From: Methanosarcina sp.
GTDB taxonomy: Archaea; Halobacteriota; Methanosarcinia; Methanosarcinales; Methanosarcinaceae
Direction: 5' to 3'
Assembly (NCBI GenBank): GCA_013330315.1
Contig: DUIO01000280.1
Coordinates: forward strand, 1-6,997
DNA: 6,997 nucleotides
The notes below the pieces were generated by a model that saw only the letters and a list, made by a program, of their open reading frames with translations, had not been told where the DNA came from and did no database searches. Each line of letters starts with the position of its first letter. The stretch's first letter is position 1. The position numbers were made by a program, and so were the translations under genes. Shown here piece by piece: positions 1 through 5,247 of the stretch.

Positions 1-2069
1 TAAATATTATCGGAATCCTGCTACTGTTGCTCCTAGCTGTTTATTTTTATTTCTCTTTTCGGAAACGGGAACTTGAGGTAAAAGGGCATAAGATCAGGGT
101 CCCTGAGCCAAAAATTGCTTTCATGCAGCTCGCGTTATCCTCAGGAGACTATCTGCTTCCTGGAACCATCATATACCTGCTCCTTCCATCAAATCCGCAA
201 CTTACTCTACTGCATGTCCTGGCATTTTTGGCTCTGGCGCAACTGATAGGGCTGATAAGCACAGTTCCCGGCGGATTAGGAGTTTTTGAGGCGGTCATGC
301 TTTTTATGCTTGAACCTTACTTTGCCACCGTAGATATTATAAGGCCTCTTGTACTCTTCAGGCTCGTCTACTATTTTGTTCCATTTTTACTGGGCTTTCT
401 GACCCTTATATTCCACGAATTTGAAGAGAGGAAAGAGACCCTGAAAAAAATAGGGAGGGTTACATATTCAAGCCTCTCAGAAATAATACCCCAGATGTTT
501 TCGGTCTTTGTTTTCCTGGGAGGCATTTCCCTCCTCTTCTCCGGAGCCATGCCTTCAAACCCCAGATACTTGCATGAAATATCCTACATTGTTCCTCTTC
601 CTCTCATTGAAGCCTCCAGGCTTTTCGGAAGCATAATAGGTGTACTGCTTCTTCTCCTGGCAAACGGGCTCTGGAAAAGAATCGATGGGGCTTATGTGCT
701 TTCTCTCATAGTCCTTTTCCTGGGAGGAATATTTGCTCTCCTGAAGGACTTTGATGTTCATGAAGCCACAGTGCTTTTTACGATGTTTATTCTCCTGCTT
801 CCCTCAAGAAAACACTTTTACAGGAAATCCTCCCTCTTGCACCAGTCATTTAGCAGGGAAAACATAATTGCAATAGTTCTGGTGCTCGTAAGCTTTGTCT
901 GGCTCGGATTCTTTTCATACAGGAACGTAGAGTATTCAAATGAACTCTGGTGGCAGTTTGGGGTCAATTCTCAGGCTTCAAGCTTTTTAAGAGCTATGGT
1001 AGGAGTCTTCTTCCTCCTGCTTGTCCTCGGAGTCATGAAAATGCTTAGCCCTTTTTCAAGAGATATCCATCTTCCGGGAAATGAAGAGATTGAGCTTGCA
1101 AAATCGATTGTAAAGGAAAGTCAGGAAACCTGGGGGAACCTGGCGTTTACAGGAGACAAACATCTGCTTTTTGATGACAGAAAAAAAGCTTTTTTAATGT
1201 ACGGAGTCTCCGGAAAAAGCTGGATTGCAATGGGAGATCCTGTAGGTCAGAGTGACCAGATAAAAGAACTGATCTGGGACTTTTATGAAATGAGCAAACT
1301 ACATCAGGGAAGAGCCGTTTTTTATGAAGTAAGCGAAAAATATATTACAATTTACCTTGACATCGGCCTGACCCTCATCAAAATAGGTGAAGAAGCCAAA
1401 GTGCCTCTGAAACTATTTTCTCTGGAAGGCAGCGCAGGCAAAGATTTCCGTTATACGGTGAGAAATGTTGAGAAAAAAGGTTACAGATTTGAAATTGTCC
1501 CCCCGGAAGAAGTAACTGCTCTCATACCCGAGCTCAAAAAAGTCTCGGACGCCTGGCTGGAGATAAAGACCGGAAAAGAGAAAAGATTCTCTGTGGGTTT
1601 TTTTGACGAAAAATACCTTAGCAATTTCCCTCTTGCACTTGTAAGGAATGATGAGGAAATTGTTGCTTTTGCAAACATATGGGCAGGAGGAAATGGGGAA
1701 GAACTCAGCGTTGACCTTATGCGCTACGGTTCTAACGCCCCTGACAGGACTATGGAATACCTCTTTGTCAAGTTGATGCTAAGGGGAAAAGAAAACGGGT
1801 ATAGCCGCTTCTCTCTGGGGATGGCTCCCCTTTCAGGCCTTGAGAAGAGACAGTTCGCCCCCCTCTGGCATAAAGTTGGGTCTCTGATCTTTGCTAACGG
1901 AGACTATATTTATAACTATAAAGGCCTGCGGGATTTTAAGGAAAAGTTCAATCCTGTCTGGAGCCCGAAGTATGTTGCTCTTCCCACAGGACTTAAGAAG
2001 AGCCTTGCACTGAAAGATATTGCAACCCTAATTTCAGGTATGAAAGATCCTTTTAAAGATCTCTTTTAA
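1..2069 (+). CDS. mprF: MprF-like phosphatidylglycerol aminoacyltransferase/flippase, 5' end outside window
   Basis: MprF proteins move an amino acid (classically lysine) from aminoacyl-tRNA onto the head group of a polar membrane lipid and flip the product; in an archaeon the acceptor would presumably be an ether lipid such as archaetidylglycerol (inference). The frame is open from base 3, so the TTG at 27 is not the true start; MprF proteins are about 840-860 residues, so roughly 150 are missing. Numbering from base 27: hydrophobic flippase part to about residue 340, with PGGLGVFE at 81-88; then the cytoplasmic DUF2156 (GNAT-fold) synthase domain, with MGDPVG at 402-407, KEKRFSVGFFDEKYL at 517-531, DLMRY at 563-567, SLGMAPLSG at 596-604 and GLRDFKEKFNPVW at 633-645. 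These are the family landmarks in the usual order. 23 of 29 Arg codons are AGA/AGG. It converges with the next gene, sharing TTAA. The family call is firm; which amino acid and lipid are used cannot be read from sequence. Confidence 0.93.
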   Translation, partial: NIIGILLLLLLAVYFYFSFRKRELEVKGHKIRVPEPKIAFMQLALSSGDYLLPGTIIYLLLPSNPQLTLLHVLAFLALAQLIGLISTVPGGLGVFEAVMLFMLEPYFATVDIIRPLVLFRLVYYFVPFLLGFLTLIFHEFEERKETLKKIGRVTYSSLSEIIPQMFSVFVFLGGISLLFSGAMPSNPRYLHEISYIVPLPLIEASRLFGSIIGVLLLLLANGLWKRIDGAYVLSLIVLFLGGIFALLKDFDVHEATVLFTMFILLLPSRKHFYRKSSLLHQSFSRENIIAIVLVLVSFVWLGFFSYRNVEYSNELWWQFGVNSQASSFLRAMVGVFFLLLVLGVMKMLSPFSRDIHLPGNEEIELAKSIVKESQETWGNLAFTGDKHLLFDDRKKAFLMYGVSGKSWIAMGDPVGQSDQIKELIWDFYEMSKLHQGRAVFYEVSEKYITIYLDIGLTLIKIGEEAKVPLKLFSLEGSAGKDFRYTVRNVEKKGYRFEIVPPEEVTALIPELKKVSDAWLEIKTGKEKRFSVGFFDEKYLSNFPLALVRNDEEIVAFANIWAGGNGEELSVDLMRYGSNAPDRTMEYLFVKLMLRGKENGYSRFSLGMAPLSGLEKRQFAPLWHKVGSLIFANGDYIYNYKGLRDFKEKFNPVWSPKYVALPTGLKKSLALKDIATLISGMKDPFKDLF

Positions 2070-2767
2070 GGATGCGTCATTTCTTCGAACCTGTCCAGCA
2101 GCTTAAACATAAATTCTTTTGTGCCGGCAAGATACATTTCCTGTCCGAGCATCTCTTCTTTTTTCTGGATAAAAGGTCCGCTCCCAATCGCAAGCCCAAA
2201 TCTCCCAATCATTGATTTAATCCTCTCATCCGTAACCTCGGGGTGAAACTGTAGGGCTATAACCCTATTTCCGTAAATAAAGCCCTGGTTTTCACATCCC
2301 TCGCTGCGGAAAAGATGCATAGCCCCATCAGGAATGTCAAAAGTCCGGGAATGCCAGTGAAAGACAACGATATCTTCGGGCAGCCCTTTGAGAAATTCGA
2401 GTTTATTTCCAGCTACTGCTGCCTTTATAGGAAACCAGCCCATTTCCCTGCACCTGTTGTCATAAACACGTGCACCGAGCACATCGGCAAGTAGCTGGGC
2501 GCCAAGACATATCCCGAGAATCGAGTTACCTGCATTGATTGCCCGTTTGATAAAGGCTTTTTCATCATTTAGCCAGGGGTTTTCTTCGTAATCGTAAATT
2601 CCCATAGGACCGCCCATAATGATGAGGAGGTCAAAAGAATCGAAGGCTGGCGGGTTTTTAGTTTCGTAAAAGCGAGTAGACTCCAGGGGATGGTTTCTGG
2701 TTCTGGCATATTCTTCTATACTGCCGAGTGTGTTGAGGGCGGAGTGCTGGAGGACATGGATTTTCAT
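2066..2767 (-). CDS. Stand-alone class I glutamine amidotransferase (GMP synthase GATase-like)
   Basis: Class I glutamine amidotransferases hydrolyse glutamine to glutamate and ammonia. This 233-residue protein is a complete domain: MGGPMGIYD at 51-59 (oxyanion-loop region), the nucleophile elbow GICLGAQ at 85-91 with catalytic Cys87, FHWHS at 136-140, and the His175-Pro-Glu177 remainder of the triad in LQFHPEVT. It resembles the GMP-synthase-type branch (COG0518). No synthetase or acceptor domain is fused or adjacent, so it could work with a distant partner, act on a gamma-glutamyl compound, or be a peptidase-like relative; the substrate is unknown. The ATG at 2765-2767 gives the normal family N-terminus (MKIHVLQH). 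No clear Shine-Dalgarno precedes it (GATCTCTC is next to the ATG), so a leaderless or short-leader transcript is possible. A 6-2-6 dyad sits 11 bases upstream of the ATG. Its TAA overlaps the mprF TAA on the opposite strand by four bases. Confidence 0.9.
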   Translation of the reverse strand: MKIHVLQHSALNTLGSIEEYARTRNHPLESTRFYETKNPPAFDSFDLLIIMGGPMGIYDYEENPWLNDEKAFIKRAINAGNSILGICLGAQLLADVLGARVYDNRCREMGWFPIKAAVAGNKLEFLKGLPEDIVVFHWHSRTFDIPDGAMHLFRSEGCENQGFIYGNRVIALQFHPEVTDERIKSMIGRFGLAIGSGPFIQKKEEMLGQEMYLAGTKEFMFKLLDRFEEMTHP

Positions 2768-2778
2768 GAGAGATCGGT

Positions 2779-2792
2779 TTTACTTTAGTAAA
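2779..2792. promoter_or_regulatory. Operator-like inverted repeat upstream of the amidotransferase
   Basis: TTTACT-TT-AGTAAA is a perfect 6-bp inverted repeat with a 2-bp spacer. Its near edge lies 11 bases upstream of the amidotransferase ATG. In a leaderless or short-leader archaeal gene this is where the core promoter would sit, so a dimeric repressor bound here could occlude transcription. The regulatory role is inference; in AT-rich DNA a dyad this size can occur by chance. Confidence 0.3.
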
Positions 2793-3071
2793 TGAACTAT
2801 TAGAGTTTTCCATTCAACATCAGGATCCAGAAATTATTTCCTTACCTCCTGGAAGCATTTTTCGATTAACAGTGAGCATAAAACTCGTCCGCCAGTCTGT
2901 CTGGAGGCTCTGACTAAAAGCTAATTTCTATAATGGCTATTGAAAGAGAACGATTCAGCTTATGCGGCTATTTTTGCTACTCCGGAAGGATCAACACTAA
3001 CCACAAACCATAAGCTAATAGTTAACAGAAAACATAGATAAGAGTATACCAGAAATCCTGTAAAGGAAGCT

Positions 3072-3079
3072 GGGGAGGG
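3072..3079 (+). promoter_or_regulatory. Strong Shine-Dalgarno site of the oxidoreductase gene
   Basis: GGGGAGGG lies 6 bases before the ATG at 3086-3088 and matches the purine-rich complement of the 16S rRNA 3' end. It fixes the start of the oxidoreductase gene and contrasts with the weak or absent sites at the amidotransferase and the 76-residue protein. Confidence 0.75.
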
Positions 3080-3085
3080 AGTAAA

Positions 3086-4063
3086 ATGACCAGGATAACA
3101 GACGAACTGGTGATTCGCGGAAATCATATAAAAAACCGAATTGTAATGGCTCCTATGGTTACTTTTTCGTTTCATGGAGACGATAGGTCTTATTATGGCA
3201 AGCAGCACATCGAGCATTATACGAAACGTGCAAAAGGCGGTGCCGGTCTTATTATTTTGCAGGCCACAGGTGTATTCGGTGCTGTAGATTCCACAGGCAT
3301 GTGGTCAGCAGATGATGTTGCGGCTTTAAAGCAAATTGTGAGCAACTGCCATAAGTACGGCACGACGGTAATGATACAGCTCCATTGTGGCAATTTGGAT
3401 GTCAACGAGTTGTCGGATGCAGAAATTCATTCGATACAGATGAACATGAAGCAGGCAGCCATCCACGTCTGTGAAATCGGTTTTAATGGGGTTGAATATC
3501 ATTTCGCACATGGGTTTACCTTATGCAAGTTTCTTGATGCGTCTTACAACCGCCGGGTAGACCAGTACGGCGGTGATTCTCTGAACAGGGCAAGGATTCT
3601 AACGAAAATTCTGCCGGAGATCCGGAACAATACTCATAAAAGTTTCATTGTCGGTGTGCGTATGGGTGAGTACCTGCCGGAAAGCAGCGACGGCATTGAA
3701 GTAGCCAGAGCTTTTGAAAAAGCCGGAGTTGATTTGCTTCACATTTCATTTGGCATGCAGCCTCCTACAAACCCGGTTCCGGAAGGTTTCATATGCAGTC
3801 CCATAACCTATAGCGGATGCAAGATCAAAAAAGAAGTGAACATTCCCGTTATTGCAGTCAATGAAATCCGCACGGAAGAACAGGTACGGTTTTTAATTGA
3901 GAATGATTACGTTGATTTTGTTGCCATTGGCAGGGGAATGTTGGCTGATCCTGAGTTTGCCAATCACGTGATAAACAGCGAGCCCGTAGACACATGCTCG
4001 GGATGTAAGAGGTGTTTCTGGTTTACAGATCACACGCTTTGCCCGGCAGTAAAAGATAAGTAA
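3086..4063 (+). CDS. Old Yellow Enzyme-family NAD(P)H:flavin oxidoreductase, compact, with C-terminal Cys cluster
   Basis: FMN-binding TIM-barrel enzyme of the Oxidored_FMN family, which usually reduces activated C=C bonds using NAD(P)H or another donor; the substrate here is unknown. Landmarks in order: NRIVMAPM at 17-24, AKGGAGLIILQATGVF at 49-64, MIQLH at 96-100, GFNGVEYHFAHGF at 132-144 with the His139/His142 pair that binds the substrate carbonyl in relatives, NRRVDQYGG at 155-163, and the phosphate-binding IGRGMLADPEF at 281-291. The C-terminus has Cys304, Cys307, Cys310 and Cys319 (C-x2-C-x2-C-x8-C), close to but not the same as the 4Fe-4S motif of dienoyl-CoA reductase and trimethylamine dehydrogenase relatives (C-x2-C-x3-C-x11-C). 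Oddities: position 144 is Phe where the family normally has the Tyr proton donor; the loop between QLH and ELSDAEI is unusually short; there is no C-terminal second flavin/NAD domain (325 residues). Nine of 16 Arg codons are CGN against 6 of 29 in mprF, suggesting transfer. Probably transcribed alone. Confidence 0.9.
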   Translation: MTRITDELVIRGNHIKNRIVMAPMVTFSFHGDDRSYYGKQHIEHYTKRAKGGAGLIILQATGVFGAVDSTGMWSADDVAALKQIVSNCHKYGTTVMIQLHCGNLDVNELSDAEIHSIQMNMKQAAIHVCEIGFNGVEYHFAHGFTLCKFLDASYNRRVDQYGGDSLNRARILTKILPEIRNNTHKSFIVGVRMGEYLPESSDGIEVARAFEKAGVDLLHISFGMQPPTNPVPEGFICSPITYSGCKIKKEVNIPVIAVNEIRTEEQVRFLIENDYVDFVAIGRGMLADPEFANHVINSEPVDTCSGCKRCFWFTDHTLCPAVKDK

Positions 4064-4087
4064 AATTGTGAGAATTTAAATGAGGAC

Positions 4088-4216
4088 TTATTCTATTTTT
4101 TTCATATCAAGCTCAATAGTACCTGCATTTTTGAGGTGAGCTCCTGTAATAATGCCTATAACACGACGCTCATAATCAATGGCCGAAAGTGTGGAAATTC
4201 TCCATAAACACGCAGG
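4088..4216 (-). pseudogene. Relic of the C-terminal end of a CBS-domain protein
   Basis: Read on the minus strand, 4198 down to 4088 gives 36 residues and a TAA stop: ISTLSAIDYERRVIGIITG followed by a lysine-rich tail ending MKKIE. This is the last strand-helix half of a CBS domain. It matches the end of the CBS gene at 6746-6997 (ISALPVIDSDHRVIGIVTS); 41 of 60 bases agree without gaps between 4141-4200 and 6781-6840, in the same codon register. Similarity fades near 4216 (CLWR instead of a normal helix), and the rest of the domain is absent: the promoter and start of the 76-residue gene lie there instead. It has no start and is too short to fold as a CBS domain, so it is a remnant of a paralogous gene with a different tail, not a duplicate of the one at the window end. 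Confidence 0.75.
4096..4102 (+). terminator. Possible T-tract terminator of the oxidoreductase gene
   Basis: A run of seven T lies 32 bases after the oxidoreductase stop codon. Archaeal RNA polymerase often terminates at T-runs without a hairpin. The same bases are the AAAAAAA of the CBS relic's last Lys codons on the other strand, so the T-run may be incidental. Confidence 0.35.
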
Positions 4217-4238
4217 ATACCTGATTGAAATAAATTTA

Positions 4239-4246
4239 TTTATATC
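4239..4246 (+). promoter_or_regulatory. Archaeal TATA box (box A) of the 76-residue protein gene
   Basis: TTTATATC, preceded by the A-rich GAAATAAA, resembles the archaeal box A consensus. Initiation about 24 bases downstream would be near 4268, giving a leader of about 9 bases before the ATG at 4277. That fits a gene lacking a Shine-Dalgarno site. The element lies immediately beyond the broken end of the CBS relic. Confidence 0.5.
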
Positions 4247-4276
4247 TAATAATGCATTTCTAAAAGTTGATAGACG

Positions 4277-4507
4277 ATGAAATTTGATACTATAATTCGA
4301 AGTTTTCTGATAGCTGTTTTAATATCCCTTTTAGCACTCCTTCTTGAGTCTGCTTACTACGGGTTGCGTACCGCTACTTACTCAATTACCGGTCCTTTTG
4401 TCAGCGCAGTTATAAACAGCCCCTTAAATATGACAGTGCTCGCTGCAATATTTGTATTCACTTTCGTGATAGTCTTGAATACATTAGTTAAAAAAGAAAG
4501 AGCATAA
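4277..4507 (+). CDS. Small two-pass membrane protein of unknown function
   Basis: I do not recognise this 76-residue protein. It has a short basic start (MKFDTIIRS), a hydrophobic segment at about 9-23, an intervening stretch of roughly 28 residues (ESAYYGLRTATYSITGPFVS begins it), a second hydrophobic segment at about 52-70, and a charged end (VKKERA). By the positive-inside rule both ends should face the cytoplasm, leaving a short external loop. A TATA box is well placed upstream; there is no good Shine-Dalgarno, so translation would be from a near-leaderless message. It is flanked by the CBS relic and a long non-coding spacer with no operon partner. Coherent protein design plus promoter favour a real gene over a chance frame. 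Possible roles such as a small membrane regulator or a toxin-like peptide are speculation. Confidence 0.6.
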   Translation: MKFDTIIRSFLIAVLISLLALLLESAYYGLRTATYSITGPFVSAVINSPLNMTVLAAIFVFTFVIVLNTLVKKERA

Positions 4508-4689
4508 AAGAAGAAAATAAAAACAAAAGGACAGACAGGTAAATGATGTCAAAAAAGGATGTGCTCTGCCATCTGTTTAAACCTCCTTATCAATCAAACC
4601 TGCTAATAAGACTTTAAAAAACAGTTCATAGTTAATTTAGCATGCATACTGACAATAGCATTCTTTCAGCTTACAACTAATTTTAGCTC

Positions 4690-4783
4690 TGTATTTCAAA
4701 AAATATACGTATCAGGTTAAAAAGCCAGAAATCCGATCTTGAATTTCTGAGAGAACGCCGAATATACGTAATTTGTATTTCAA
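4690..4783. repeat. Two decamers repeated in swapped order
   Basis: TGTATTTCAA occurs at 4690-4699 and 4774-4783; AATATACGTA occurs at 4702-4711 and 4761-4770. The pairs are direct repeats but in reversed order (A-B ... B-A), flanking a hairpin at 4726-4749 (CAGAAAT, 10-base loop, ATTTCTG). AATATACGTA contains the near-palindrome TACGTA. The copies and positions are directly visible; whether they bind a protein is unknown. Confidence 0.5.
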
Positions 4784-4790
4784 GTATATC

Positions 4791-4833
4791 AGCCCTGCTT
4801 AAGAAGAGGGCTATAATTGACTTGAAATTTTTT
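4791..4833 (+). terminator. Hairpin followed by T6, terminator-like
   Basis: AGCCCT (4791-4796) pairs with AGGGCT (4807-4812); the stem can extend internally by CTT/AAG. A run of six T follows at 4828-4833, 15 bases after the stem. It could end a transcript from the 76-residue gene or a small RNA from the repeat region at 4690-4783. The gap between stem and T-run is longer than in a classical intrinsic terminator, so the call is tentative. Confidence 0.3.
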
Positions 4834-4878
4834 ACGCCAAATTAATTTTTGCTTCAAAATAATTTTTGGTACAATTTA

Positions 4879-4887
4879 TTTAATATA
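4879..4887 (+). promoter_or_regulatory. Possible TATA box before the G-rich segment and zinc-ribbon relic
   Basis: TTTAATATA fits box A loosely; initiation about 24 bases later would fall near 4911, where the G-rich segment begins. The surrounding DNA is very AT-rich, so chance matches are expected. Confidence 0.25.
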
Positions 4888-5012
4888 ATTTATGCTATTA
4901 CTATGTTCTGGAGTTGGGAAACGGAATTGGGGTATCATCAGAAATAAAAGAATTACCTGGAGACCGCTGATCCTTCTTTGAATTACTTGCTTGGGGGAGC
5001 ATAATATTCGAA

Positions 5013-5048
5013 GAGGCTGTATTGGGGGATACAGTAAAACAGCGCCTC
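5013..5048 (+). ncRNA. Candidate structured RNA element with alternative pairings
   Basis: CTGTAT (5017-5022) and ATACAG (5029-5034) form a 6-bp stem closed by a TGGGGG loop. GAGG (5013-5016) pairs with CCTC (5045-5048). CTGT (5017-5020) can instead pair with a second ACAG (5039-5042), which would extend the outer stem and exclude the inner hairpin. The element lies 95 bases upstream of the zinc-ribbon codons. It may be part of an untranslated RNA or only a by-product of old coding sequence. No match to a known riboswitch class is apparent to me. Confidence 0.25.
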
Positions 5049-5247
5049 CGGGTTTCTTCTAATTGTCTGTTCAGAAGATTCTATCAAATATAACATTAAT
5101 CTAAGTAATCTAAGAGGCTTTTTCACGAAGAATCTAAAGTTATGTCCAAGATGTCGTTCCAAACTGAACGTGAGCTCAGACGGTAGGGTCTATTACTGTA
5201 CTAACTGTAAATACTGGAGAAAACTGGGTCCTGTAAGACTTGATTAA
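5038..5247 (+). pseudogene. Zinc-ribbon coding relic (CPRC...CTNC), no usable start codon
   Basis: The frame is open from 5038 to the TAA at 5245-5247. Its last 35 residues form a compact zinc ribbon: Cys codons at 5143 and 5152 (LCPRC) and at 5197 and 5206 (YCTNC), separated by a turn (VSSDGRVYY) and followed by the aromatic/basic tail KYWRKLGPVRLD. The two knuckles with a beta-turn between are typical of rubredoxin-like or transposase/regulator zinc ribbons, which bind one Zn. There is no ATG, GTG or TTG in frame between 5038 and the first Cys, so translation would need a non-standard start (such as ATT) or a frameshift from the overlapping frame ending at 5093. I treat it as the 3' end of a decayed gene. 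The zinc-ribbon reading is good; the parent family (insertion-sequence transposase, or a small regulator) is not determinable. Confidence 0.45.

Larger units (their letters stand above)
2768..3085. other. Divergent spacer between the amidotransferase and the oxidoreductase
   Basis: No gene is supported here. It should hold both divergent promoters, but I see no textbook TATA box for either. It contains the dyad at 2779-2792, a small imperfect hairpin around 2891-2909 (GCCAG, TCTGT loop, CTGG), and the ribosome-binding site at 3072-3079. A frame on the plus strand (2934-3047) reads about 37 codons without a normal ATG and includes a protein-like stretch (DSAYAAIFATPEGSTL), but nothing identifies it. 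Confidence 0.6.
4508..5037. other. AT-rich spacer with hairpins and short repeats, no supported gene
   Basis: Both strands are broken by frequent stops. The first part (4508-4680) shows nothing beyond a 23-codon frame at 4543. From 4690 to 4869 there are several secondary-structure and repeat signals, listed separately, plus an AT-rich hairpin at 4837-4869 (CCAAA...TTTGG ends). From about 4905 base composition shifts to G-rich runs (GTTGGGAAACGG, TTGGGGT, TTGGGGGAG), suggesting either a structured RNA or former coding sequence. A frame at 4971-5093 (containing EEAVLGDTVKQRLRV) has protein-like character but no normal start and no recognisable family. Confidence 0.5.

Noticed and set aside
555..761. 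Minus-strand frame of 68 codons inside mprF
   Set aside because: Antisense shadow of a conserved coding region.
2960..3217. Minus-strand frame of 85 codons across the oxidoreductase start
   Set aside because: Antisense to a well-supported gene start and its ribosome-binding site; composition is irregular and no domain is recognisable.
3217..3511. Two minus-strand frames within the oxidoreductase gene
   Set aside because: Antisense shadows; the plus-strand protein is conserved throughout this span.
4543..4617. 23-codon plus-strand frame starting MMSKKDVLCHL
   Set aside because: No convincing ribosome-binding site or promoter of its own and no recognisable family; could be chance.
4971..5093. 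Plus-strand frame containing EEAVLGDTVKQRLRV as an independent gene
   Set aside because: No normal start, stops inside the zinc-ribbon frame, and no family recognised; it may be part of the same decayed gene.
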